Shown here: positions 1 through 7,657 of the stretch, piece after piece
Layout: each line of letters opens with the position of its first letter
How positions within the stretch are numbered: the first letter of the stretch is position 1
The notes under the pieces: model-generated
Told to the model about the DNA's origin: nothing
Seen by the model: only the letters and a program-made list of their open reading frames with translations
The model's database searches: none
Source: Shewanella sp. OMA3-2
Lineage (GTDB): Bacteria > Pseudomonadota > Gammaproteobacteria > Enterobacterales > Shewanellaceae
NCBI RefSeq assembly: GCF_021513195.1
Contig: NZ_CP090974.1
Location: forward strand, 632,001-696,000
DNA length: 64,000 nt
Direction of reading: 5' to 3'
Program-made: the position numbers and the translations under genes

Positions 1-33
1 AAAAGAGGCTCACATAATGTGAGCCTCTTTTTT
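1..33. terminator. bidirectional intrinsic terminator
   Basis: A 13-bp perfect stem (1-13 with 19-31) closes a 5-nt loop and is followed by a T run; the left arm begins with an A run, so it can work on both strands. On the minus strand it lies about 70 bp beyond the proA stop and probably ends the putP-proB-proA transcript. Confidence 0.8.
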
Positions 34-100
34 ATTGAGATATTCATAGCTGGTTAACTCGTAAATGCTTTAACGGCTTTCACGGGCTAAAAGCTAATGA

Positions 101-1348
101 CTAGCCTCTAACGTGGCCGTTACCAGACACTAAAAACTTTTCGGCTGTTAAGGCTTCGAGTCCCATTGGACCATAAGCATGCAGCTTAGTGGTGGCAATA
201 CCAATTTCGGCACCTAAGCCCAACTGGCTACCATCAGAGAAGCGCGATGAAGCATTAACCATAACAACAGATGCATCAACACTGCGCTGGAAACGTTGAG
301 CACGCTCAGCATTCTCTGTGCAGATTACTTCGGTGTGATGGCTGCCATTTTGATGGATATGATCTAAGGCTTTATCCATACTATCAACCACTTTAATCGC
401 GATTTCTAAATCAAGATATTCCTGACCAAAACCGTCATCAGCTAACAAGTTCGCTTGCTTAAAGAATGGTAGGCTGGTGGCGCAGGCATTAATAGTAACA
501 TCATGTTCTGCTAAGCGCTTTGCCACTAACGGCATAAAGTCGTTAGCAATTTTCTGATGAACCACTAGACCTTCTAGTGCGTTACACACCCCAGTACGCT
601 GGGTTTTTCCGTTTAGCAGAATATTGATCGCTTTGTCAAAATCTGCATCTTTATCAACATATAAATGGCAAACACCTTTGAAATGCTGAATAACCGGTAC
701 TTTGCTATTATCTGTGACAAAGTTGATTAACCCTTCACCGCCACGAGGAATGATCACGTCAATCAGGCCGCGTTGATCCATTAAATCCATTAGCAGTTGT
801 CTATCTGCATTCGGCACTACACTGATTAATGCTTCAGGTAAGCCGAACGAAGCTAAGGCTTTTTGTAAAATAGTGGCAATGGCTTTGCTTGAATGAATAG
901 CTTCTTTGCCGCCGCGCAAAATAATAGCATTACCTGACTTGAAGCACAGGGCACCAGCATCTGCTGTCACGTTTGGTCTTGCTTCATAAATCATGCAAAC
1001 TACGCCTAAAGGCATGCGCATTTTACTGATTTTAAGTCCATTAGGTTGTTCACCTATATCGCGTATTGTGCCGACAGGGTCATCTAGCTTAACAATGTCT
1101 TCTATGCCTTTGGCCATTAATTCAATACGTTCTTCGTTTAGCAATAAACGGTCAAGCATTGCACTGGCAACATTATCTTGCTTGGCGCCATCCATATCTA
1201 ACTTATTTGCTTCAAGTATTGCGGATAAACCTTTACGTAGCTCTGCGGCCATGACTAATAAAACGTTATTTTTTGTTTCTGTATCTAAATTTGCTAACAC
1301 GCGTGCTGCTTGTGACGCCTGCTGTGACATAGTTGTCATTAAATTCAT
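101..1348 (-). CDS. proA: glutamate-5-semialdehyde dehydrogenase (gamma-glutamyl phosphate reductase)
   Basis: This is the second enzyme of proline synthesis. It reduces gamma-glutamyl phosphate with NADPH to glutamate semialdehyde, which cyclises spontaneously. The 415-residue protein has the usual ProA length and aldehyde-dehydrogenase fold; the conserved RTGVCNALE block places the catalytic cysteine at Cys255, and the YEARPNVT and PRGGEGLI blocks typical of ProA are present. The ATG overlaps the proB stop by an ATGA junction, so the two are translationally coupled. It is the last gene of the minus-strand operon that starts upstream of putP. Nothing looks damaged. The family call is very secure; a role in osmotic proline accumulation is inferred from the neighbours. 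Confidence 0.96.
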   Translation of the reverse strand: MNLMTTMSQQASQAARVLANLDTETKNNVLLVMAAELRKGLSAILEANKLDMDGAKQDNVASAMLDRLLLNEERIELMAKGIEDIVKLDDPVGTIRDIGEQPNGLKISKMRMPLGVVCMIYEARPNVTADAGALCFKSGNAIILRGGKEAIHSSKAIATILQKALASFGLPEALISVVPNADRQLLMDLMDQRGLIDVIIPRGGEGLINFVTDNSKVPVIQHFKGVCHLYVDKDADFDKAINILLNGKTQRTGVCNALEGLVVHQKIANDFMPLVAKRLAEHDVTINACATSLPFFKQANLLADDGFGQEYLDLEIAIKVVDSMDKALDHIHQNGSHHTEVICTENAERAQRFQRSVDASVVMVNASSRFSDGSQLGLGAEIGIATTKLHAYGPMGLEALTAEKFLVSGNGHVRG

Positions 1349-2448
1349 GTGTTCTCCAAAACGGTTAAATGCTCTTTTGCGATAATAGAATTGTCTTCAG
1401 AAAAATAGCCGTCGGTTGTTTTTATATCGTCTTGCTCTTGGGCGATATAATTTAATAAACAACTACTGTAATTCGTCATGGCTTTAGCCACTCTAGTACC
1501 ATCGTCTGTGGTGACTAGAATCGTATCTCCCGCAGAAAACTGACCCCTTACTTCAATAATATTTTCGCGGGTCAACATATCTTCATTATCGCCAAATGCT
1601 GTTGTGGTGTCATTGATGATCACTTCGCCACGTTCGCGAACCGTGTGAGTCATCCAATGCACTGCCGGTGATAATGGCTCGTTGCTAGGTAAAAAGTGAG
1701 TGCCTGGGTTGTTACCTTCAAGTAACTGGTTAAAAGAGTTAACGTCAAAACCATTTATAATAAAGGTATCAATACCATGTGCGGTGGCTTTTTCTGCAGC
1801 TTCAATCTTAGTTTGCATACCACCTGTGCCAGTTGAGCTTACCGCTCCACCTGCCATGGCGTATATTTCTGGCGTAATCACATTCACTTGCTGTAATAAT
1901 TTTGCATCACTGTGGCTGTGTGGGTTTTTATCGTAAAGCCCATTCACGTCAGTACACATAATTAAAGTATCAGCATTGATAGCTGCAGCAGCCATTGCGG
2001 CCAGATTATCATTATCGCCCACTTTCAGTTCTTCAGACGTAACTGTGTCATTTTCATTAATCACTGGCAGTACGTTATATTCCAAAAGTGACTCAATGGT
2101 CTCCTTAATACTGACATAACGCTCACGGTTACATAAGTCGCCCTGGGTCAGTAATATTTGTGCCAGAGGCATATCAAGCAATGTAGCCCATATGGCCATC
2201 ATGTCGTTTTGACCTGCGGCAGCCATGGCTTTCTTCAATGCTTTTGAAGGATTATCTACATTAAACCATTGACGACCGGCAGCCACTGACCCTGATGAGA
2301 CTAAAATGACTTGTAGGCCTTGTTTACGGCACGATTTAATAAAGTCGGCAATGTTTTTCAGGTACTTAGGACTGCAACCGTCATTTCCTGGGGCAATTAA
2401 TGCACTGCCCACTTTGATAACGATTCGTTTATTATTACTTAAAGACAT
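1345..2448 (-). CDS. proB: glutamate 5-kinase
   Basis: This cytoplasmic kinase phosphorylates L-glutamate at the gamma carboxyl, the committed and normally proline-inhibited step of proline synthesis. At 367 residues it equals the E. coli enzyme. An amino-acid kinase domain fills roughly residues 1-255 (VKVGSA near the start, VINENDTV in the middle, SSTGTGGMQTK near 210) and a PUA domain fills the C-terminus. The Asp of LLTQGDL and the Glu before LKVGDND align with E. coli Asp107 and Glu143, positions where feedback-resistant changes are known, so the sequence gives no sign of relaxed inhibition. It lies 8 bp downstream of the putP stop and overlaps proA. Confidence 0.95.
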   Translation of the reverse strand: MSLSNNKRIVIKVGSALIAPGNDGCSPKYLKNIADFIKSCRKQGLQVILVSSGSVAAGRQWFNVDNPSKALKKAMAAAGQNDMMAIWATLLDMPLAQILLTQGDLCNRERYVSIKETIESLLEYNVLPVINENDTVTSEELKVGDNDNLAAMAAAAINADTLIMCTDVNGLYDKNPHSHSDAKLLQQVNVITPEIYAMAGGAVSSTGTGGMQTKIEAAEKATAHGIDTFIINGFDVNSFNQLLEGNNPGTHFLPSNEPLSPAVHWMTHTVRERGEVIINDTTTAFGDNEDMLTRENIIEVRGQFSAGDTILVTTDDGTRVAKAMTNYSSCLLNYIAQEQDDIKTTDGYFSEDNSIIAKEHLTVLENT

Positions 2449-2456
2449 ACTTCCTC

Positions 2457-3952
2457 TTATGATGTGCTTTCAATCAATACTTGATTAACTTCTTTAAATT
2501 GGTCTGTTATTTTCTGTGAAGGCTTTTCGCTCCAAAGACTAACAAGCCATATGCTGAGTGCACTAATTAAAAACCCAGGTAGCATTTCATACACTAAACT
2601 ACTGAGTGTTGCGCCATTTTCTAACACCGGCGCATAAATCCAGAATAATACAGTTACCGAGCCGCTGATAATACCGGCTAGCGCACCACTATAAGTGACT
2701 CGTTCCCACAGTAGGCAGAACAAAATTAATGGACCAAATGCGGCACCAAATCCAGCCCATGCATTACTGACAATGCTGAGAATATTACTAGATGGTTGCA
2801 ATGCCATGACAGCGGCGATGAGTGCAACGGCAAATACGCATCCTCGGCCAACATTCACTAAATGTTTTTGCGACAGCGTTTTTTTACTGTAAACACGGTA
2901 AATGTCTTCGGTTAACGAACTCGATGACACTAAAAGCTGTGACGATATTGTGCTCATTACCGCGGCTAAAATAGCGGCTAATAAAAATCCACTAATTAAT
3001 GGGTGGAATAAAACATTCGAAAAGAAAACAAAAATAGTTTCAGGATCTTTTAGCTCAACATTAAATTTATTGACATATGCTACCCCTGTTAACCCTGTTG
3101 CTAGCGCGCCAACAATGGTGACTGTCATCCAACTCATGCCAATACGTCTTGCCGTTTTGATATTCTTAACGGTATCGATAGCCATAAATCGGACAATAAT
3201 GTGTGGTTGACCAAAATAACCTAGGCCCCAGGCTAAGCTAGACAACAAGGATAGTATGGTCAGATTTTCAAAGCTTTGGCTAAATGATGGAATTTCTTCT
3301 AACGAGTAGGCCATCATAGTCTCTGCACTTTCAAAATAGGTAAAAGCCACCACAGGCACCATGACAAGTGCGATAAACATAATCACGCCTTGGACAAAGT
3401 CAGTAAGACTTACCGCAAGAAACCCGCCTAATAATGTATAAGCCACAACTACAAACATGGTAATGAATACACCTAACTGGTAGTCGAGTCCGAATGCAGA
3501 TTCAAATAGCTTTCCGCCGCCGACTAAACCCGCCGAGGTATAAAGCGTAAAAAAGATAATCACTACAACTGCAGAAACCAGTTTAATAATGCCGTCATTC
3601 CGATGAAAACGTTGCCCAAAAAAATCTGGCAGGGTTAGCGCATCATTAGCGACTTCTGTGTATACACGCAGCTTAGGGGCAACGAGCTTATAGTTTGCCC
3701 ATGCGCCAACCACCAAACCGACTGCAACCCAGATAGTACTAAAGCCGGAAACAAAAATTGCACGGGTAAACCCATTAGCATCCAACCACTCATATCTGAG
3801 GCGCCCGCTGAAAGCGCGGTGACTTGAGGGCTGACTTTTCGGCCACCAAGCATGTAATCAGATAAGTTAGATGTGGATTTTTTAGCGGCATAAATCCCGA
3901 TGCCTAGCATTAACATAAAATATAAAGTTAATGTGAAATAGGTATAATTCAT
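2457..3952 (-). pseudogene. putP: sodium/proline symporter, frameshifted in this sequence
   Basis: PutP imports proline with Na+ through a sodium:solute symporter (SSS) fold in the inner membrane. The N-terminal part (3952 down to about 3765) carries LGGRKVSPQVTALSAGASD and GWMLMGLP; the remainder continues in another frame with AIFVSGFSTIWVAVGL. In E. coli PutP these blocks are continuous. Adding one G where CCCGTGCAATT is read (3761-3767) restores an uninterrupted protein of about 498 residues, against 502 in E. coli. No other disruption is visible, so this is either a very recent mutation or a sequencing error. The start codon overlaps the stop of the upstream small gene as TAATG. It is followed closely by proB-proA. 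Confidence 0.88.
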
Positions 3953-4122
3953 TACTTTCCTGCGTTATTGTTTGAGTTCGACTTATATATTGTATACAAA
4001 GGGCTGAAAACATAAGTCGCAAGTATTAACCAGAAACAAAGCAACTCCACTGAGTTTTTAGCGATTCTCTTCGGCTTTATTTTTGAGTTGAATATTTTTC
4101 TCATAAAATTTTTACGTTTCAT
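3952..4122 (-). CDS. small single-pass membrane protein upstream of putP
   Basis: I do not recognise this gene. From the ATG at 4122 (GGTGA about 7 nt upstream) it encodes 56 residues; a GTG at 4134 would add four. The first third is very basic (Lys/Arg-rich), followed by one hydrophobic segment (LLCFWLILATYVFSPLY) and a short polar Ser/Asn tail. That is the shape of a small inner-membrane protein with its N-terminus inside. Its TAA stop overlaps the putP ATG as TAATG, so the two should be translationally coupled. Some Na+/solute symporters are known to be paired with a small membrane protein, and this may be such a partner; that is inference. It could also be a leader peptide. Confidence 0.5.
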   Translation of the reverse strand: MKRKNFMRKIFNSKIKPKRIAKNSVELLCFWLILATYVFSPLYTIYKSNSNNNAGK

Positions 4123-4135
4123 ATGATTCACCACG

Positions 4136-4185
4136 AATGATTAGAGTACGAATCATTATGATACGTTGTTAACGAAGAATATCAA
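4136..4185 (-). promoter_or_regulatory. predicted putP-proBA promoter with adjacent palindromic operator
   Basis: Read on the minus strand, TTGATA (4185-4180) and TATCAT (4163-4158) are separated by 16 bp and make a good sigma-70 promoter. Just downstream, AATGATT (4136-4142) and AATCATT (4151-4157) form a perfect 7-bp inverted repeat with an 8-bp spacer. A site this size covering the predicted transcription start fits a dimeric winged-helix repressor, and a MarR-type regulator is encoded next door on the other strand. The sequence is seen directly; the regulator assignment is inference. Confidence 0.5.
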
Positions 4186-4314
4186 CCCATGTTGGTAATT
4201 TTATGACAACTATTTCGTTTTAAAATAAACAAAATAGACTGTTTATGAATTATTCTGAGTTTGATAGAATTGTAATTATTAGTGTTGAACCGACTGTTGG
4301 GGTGAATAAGTCCG

Positions 4315-4794
4315 ATGAAAAAGTATGAAGAGTTACTCGTCTCTTTGCGGCAGGTGATCCGCGCAATTGATTTGTATTCAAAGAAGTTATCTAAAGAGAC
4401 TGGCTTGACAAGCCCGCAGCTATTGGTTTTGCTGTCAATTGCTGAACACGATGATGCCATGGTAAAAGAAGTGGCTAAAACCATTAATTTAAGCTCGGCA
4501 ACCATTACGAGTATTGTTGATCGTTTAGAAAAGCGTGGGTTAGTGACGCGTACGCGTTCAACTACAGATAAACGCAAAGTAGGCATCAGTTTAACTGATC
4601 ATGGTAAGGAGATAATTAAAGACTCCCCTAAGCCTTTGCAAGATCACTTCATTGCTCGTTTTGAGTCAATGCAAGAATGGGAACAGTCGCAGATGTTAGC
4701 AACCATGCAGCGCATTTCATGCATGATGGATGCAGAAGGTTTAGATGCTTCACCTGTTTTAGAGGTTGGGCAAATACATCAGCAAGAATATTAG
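4315..4794 (+). CDS. MarR family regulator, resembling CosR/EctR compatible-solute repressors
   Basis: This 159-residue DNA-binding protein has a MarR winged helix-turn-helix at about residues 45-105 (VKEVAKTINLSSATITSIVDR, then a wing with TRTRSTTDKRKV). The N-terminal EELLVSLRQVIRAIDL and the C-terminal LDASPVLEVG stretches resemble, from memory, the CosR/EctR group that represses ectoine and betaine genes in Vibrio and relatives at low salinity. It is divergent from the putP-proB-proA operon, with a palindrome in the shared intergenic region, so control of proline uptake and synthesis by salinity is a reasonable inference. MarR membership is secure; the subgroup is not verified here. Confidence 0.85.
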   Translation: MKKYEELLVSLRQVIRAIDLYSKKLSKETGLTSPQLLVLLSIAEHDDAMVKEVAKTINLSSATITSIVDRLEKRGLVTRTRSTTDKRKVGISLTDHGKEIIKDSPKPLQDHFIARFESMQEWEQSQMLATMQRISCMMDAEGLDASPVLEVGQIHQQEY

Positions 4795-5044
4795 TGATAT
4801 AACTATATGTTTATTTAGATATAAGTGTTTATTAAAATATAAGTGTTGATAAGTTTTAATGGCCTCAGATTAGATAAAGTCAGTAGGATTAATGCACCAA
4901 AGGGGTGTTTGATACGCCTTTATTATTTCTATCTGAGGTTAAGACTACTGATATGTACATTAAGGTGGTTGTATTGAATTTGGTTGTTACCATCAAATGT
5001 GCGATTAACTGGCATGATGCTTTTATTAGATAATAAGCCCCCAA

Positions 5045-5073
5045 GGTGATATTAGCATTGGGCTAATATCACC
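5045..5073. repeat. perfect 12-bp inverted repeat (hairpin)
   Basis: GGTGATATTAGC at 5045-5056 is exactly complementary to 5062-5073 across a 5-nt loop. It has no T tract, so it is not an ordinary terminator. It sits at one side of a segment bounded by direct repeats containing AAGCCCCCAA (5035-5044 and 5194-5203). Confidence 0.7.
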
Positions 5074-5238
5074 ACTGACACTTCAAACACCACAGGCTGA
5101 GTTTTGCCAGATACCCAGTATCAATGCCTTATGATCACCACGGCTAACATCGAAGGCATAATTCTTGACACAATGTGAAGTACACATAATGACAAGCCCC
5201 CAAACTTCTGACTTTATGTCGTAATAGTTAATATACTT

Positions 5239-5264
5239 AAACTCTCGCAATAGAGAGTTTTTTT
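5239..5264 (+). terminator. intrinsic terminator
   Basis: AAACTCTC (5239-5246) pairs with GAGAGTTT (5253-5260) and a T run follows. It is 440 bp beyond marR and 85 bp before the first PepSY gene, so it may end a non-coding transcript or a long marR 3' region. Confidence 0.7.
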
Positions 5265-5349
5265 CTTTATATTTTGCACAATTAAATAGAATGTATATTC
5301 AGCAGGCTTAATCCACAATGTCTGCCGCACAAACCTAATAGAGAGATCC

Positions 5350-6090
5350 ATGCATAAAACGGCAAGAAAAATCCATAAATGGTTAATGCTATTTTTGGGG
5401 ATACAGTTTGTTATCTGGTCGGCGACCGGTGCATATATGGTATTTTTTGATATCGATTATATTCATGGCGACTCTTTGGTGACCCACCATCAAACTAAAA
5501 TTCAAACCGATAAAATCGATTACTCGCTTAAGCAATTACTGCAGGCATACCCAGGTGCCAACAACATCAGTGTTGGTACTTTTATTGGGCAAAGCGTGTA
5601 TCGGTTTACCTTAGCCGATACGCCACAACAATCCACAATGCTAGTCAGTGCAATGACGGGGAAGGTGTTGTCGCCATTGACGGAGTCTACTGCGGTAACA
5701 GTGGCTCAGCATGTTTATACAGGTGAAGGTGACATTGCCGACATAACCTTAATTACTGAAAACCCGCCTTTTGAATTAAGTTCGCGGCATTTACCTGCGT
5801 GGCGAGTCAATTTTGATGATTTTGGGTCTCCATCATTGTATGTTTCGGCTCAAAGTGGCTTGCTAGTGGGTAAGCGCCATGAGTTTTGGCGATGGTTTGA
5901 TTGGATGTTCCGTTTTCATATTATGGACTACAGTAGCGGTGAAGATATTGATAATGCTTTACTGTTTTGGGTGGCATTATTTGCCAGCTTTGCCGTAGTT
6001 TCAGGTTTGGTATTGACCTATTTTAGAGTGTTTAAAGCAAAGCCTAATCGCCGAAAAAGACTTAATTCTTCATCTGTTGGAGCGGCCTAA
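5350..6090 (+). CDS. PepSY-associated membrane protein
   Basis: The protein has 246 residues, a membrane segment near residues 12-34 (preceded by the HKW motif common in this family), a mainly extracytoplasmic region with PepSY-like sequence ending in WRWFDWMFRFHIMD, and a second membrane segment near 205-225 followed by a basic tail. PepSY_TM proteins act at the inner membrane and are often linked to metal or siderophore handling, but no reaction can be assigned. AGAGAG just upstream serves as the ribosome-binding site. It is followed at once by a paralogous gene. Confidence 0.75.
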   Translation: MHKTARKIHKWLMLFLGIQFVIWSATGAYMVFFDIDYIHGDSLVTHHQTKIQTDKIDYSLKQLLQAYPGANNISVGTFIGQSVYRFTLADTPQQSTMLVSAMTGKVLSPLTESTAVTVAQHVYTGEGDIADITLITENPPFELSSRHLPAWRVNFDDFGSPSLYVSAQSGLLVGKRHEFWRWFDWMFRFHIMDYSSGEDIDNALLFWVALFASFAVVSGLVLTYFRVFKAKPNRRKRLNSSSVGAA

Positions 6091-6091
6091 T

Positions 6092-6823
6092 ATGGGGTGG
6101 GTCAGAAAAGTTCACAAGTGGATGTCGGTCATTGTTGGGTTACAGTTTGTATTGTGGTTAGCAAGTGGACTGTATTTTAATTTGATGGATCATACCAAAG
6201 CTGGTGGGCACACTTACCGTCAGCATGCTGCAGCAGTTAAGCATATTGACATGGCTCAGCTGGTCGAGCCTAAAGCTGTGTTACAAAACCATCCAGATAG
6301 CGTGGCACTGGAGACGATATTTTTACTCGGTTCACCATATTATCAGCTCACCCATAAGCAAGGCTTATATGCTCATTTAGATAACCAATATACTTTGGTC
6401 GATGCCTATACTGGCAAAACGCTTGAGCTAGATAAAATCTGGATAGGCCAATTAGCAAAGGCTTCTTATTCAGGGCCTGGTGAGTTGGCTAGTATTATCA
6501 AGCTTAACCCGCCGATTGCGGATTTTCCTAAGCAACAAAATGTCACATGGCAGGTGAGTTTTACTGATGATGTTGACACTCAAGTCTATGTTGAAGCGCA
6601 ATCTGGACGCATTGTTGGCCACAGTGATAGTGATAAAAAACTAGCCGACATATTCTTCATGCTGCATTTTATGGATTATACCAATGAAGGTAGCTTTAAT
6701 AATGTGCAAATGATGTTACTGGCATTTTTTAATCTGTGGCTAACCTTTACAGGGGTCATATGGAGTGTAGATTTACTGCGCAAAGGCAAGTACCGCATTA
6801 AGCGCAAATCGGCATCACGATAA
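6092..6823 (+). CDS. PepSY-associated membrane protein, paralog of the upstream gene
   Basis: This is a 243-residue protein with the same architecture as its neighbour: VHKWMSVIVGLQFVLWLASG as the first membrane segment, an extracytoplasmic PepSY-like region, an FFMLHFMDYT motif matching FRFHIMDYS in the neighbour, and a final membrane segment. I chose the ATG at 6092 because GGAG lies about 9 nt upstream; an in-frame TTG at 6077 would overlap the preceding gene. The two genes probably form one operon and may form a heterodimer. Their placement before a metal-efflux cluster suggests a metal-related role, but a gap of about 270 bp separates them from that cluster. Confidence 0.72.
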   Translation: MGWVRKVHKWMSVIVGLQFVLWLASGLYFNLMDHTKAGGHTYRQHAAAVKHIDMAQLVEPKAVLQNHPDSVALETIFLLGSPYYQLTHKQGLYAHLDNQYTLVDAYTGKTLELDKIWIGQLAKASYSGPGELASIIKLNPPIADFPKQQNVTWQVSFTDDVDTQVYVEAQSGRIVGHSDSDKKLADIFFMLHFMDYTNEGSFNNVQMMLLAFFNLWLTFTGVIWSVDLLRKGKYRIKRKSASR

Positions 6824-7092
6824 CGACATTGATACTGAGAGCGGATGCTGGCTGCGGATTTTTTAAAGGTTCAACAATCCACCCAAATCAGCTATGTATC
6901 ACATTATGCAGCAAGTAAAAAAGTTATCATCTGGTTGGCTTTAGCGGTATTATCTTCATTAATTGAAAAAAGCGGCTGTAATTTGAAAGATAATTACTGC
7001 TTTTAAGGTCAAATCAGTTAGCTGTCTATTTAAATAGGTTGCCACTGATACAGTCAATTTATGAATTAGCACATAATCGGATTTTGAGTGAT

Positions 7093-7548
7093 ATGCACAA
7101 GACACTGAAAAACTACTGGATAATAGCTTTTACTTTGCTCGCACTCGTCGGGCAAGGGTTAATGGCTAATGGTAGTTCTATGGTGCCAATGACGCATGCA
7201 GACTTGGTTATGACACTGCAAAATGATGACAATCATCAAATGATGACTATGGCATCTGTTACGCCACTTGCAAAACAATCTGTATTTATATCCCAATCAA
7301 TGACCGATTGTCATGGGGGCCAGCGGGCTAATATTGACCCGCAAACCGCTAACAGCAATAATTGTTGTAACGGGCTGGGTGGTTGTAGCATTGATTGTAA
7401 TCATTGTTTAACCATTTCATTTACTGCCGGTTTAATAGACATGCAGCTAGATATAGCCAATGCTCCGGCTAACCCTGCGCCTATAGCGGTTGCTTTGAAC
7501 AGTTTTTCTGTCGACTTTCCGCCTGCCTTTAGACCTCCCATCGTCTAA
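7093..7548 (+). CDS. Cys/Met/His-rich exported protein, CopL/DUF2946-like
   Basis: The protein has 151 residues from the ATG at 7093 (GAGTG upstream; an in-frame TTG at 7039 is less likely). The N-terminus is a signal peptide or membrane anchor (WIIAFTLLALVGQGLMA). It is followed by a Met/His-rich stretch (NHQMMTM), then DCHGG and a Cys cluster NNCCNGLGGCSIDCNHC, and ends in FRPPIV. The shape recalls the small CopL/DUF2946-type proteins found upstream of copper-resistance genes, probably periplasmic metal binders. It lies 110 bp ahead of the CusBA pair on the same strand. Family assignment is tentative; metal binding is inferred from composition. Confidence 0.6.
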   Translation: MHKTLKNYWIIAFTLLALVGQGLMANGSSMVPMTHADLVMTLQNDDNHQMMTMASVTPLAKQSVFISQSMTDCHGGQRANIDPQTANSNNCCNGLGGCSIDCNHCLTISFTAGLIDMQLDIANAPANPAPIAVALNSFSVDFPPAFRPPIV

Positions 7549-7657
7549 TGTAAACATCTTAGCTGTCCCATGATTTATTGTTCGTGTAAGCAGCCAATTC
7601 TACTGTTTATTGTTAAACGAGTATTAACACCTCAGTGTTAAACCGTTCGAGGTCTAT

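Larger units (their letters stand above)
4795..5349. other. 555-bp non-coding stretch with several inverted repeats
   Basis: No convincing gene is visible between marR and the PepSY gene. It holds interleaved complementary segments (4863-4951), a perfect 12-bp stem hairpin (5045-5073), a direct repeat (5030-5044 and 5186-5203) and a terminator-like hairpin at 5239-5264. A 34-codon minus-strand frame (5187 to 5083) has no recognised homolog and is not called as a gene. Because a terminator stands about 440 bp after the marR stop, a small RNA or a decayed gene could be hidden here. Confidence 0.5.

Noticed and set aside
2457..3785. Apparent start of a 442-residue symporter at MDANGFTR
   Set aside because: Alignment with PutP shows this is an artefact of the frameshift; the real start is at 3952.
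4182..4586. Minus-strand open frame of 134 codons over the marR start
   Set aside because: It lies antisense to a clear MarR gene, has no recognisable domain and is explained as a shadow frame.
5083..5187. 34-codon minus-strand frame with several Cys in the repeat-bounded segment
   Set aside because: Too short, no ribosome-binding site seen and no known homolog; more likely incidental.
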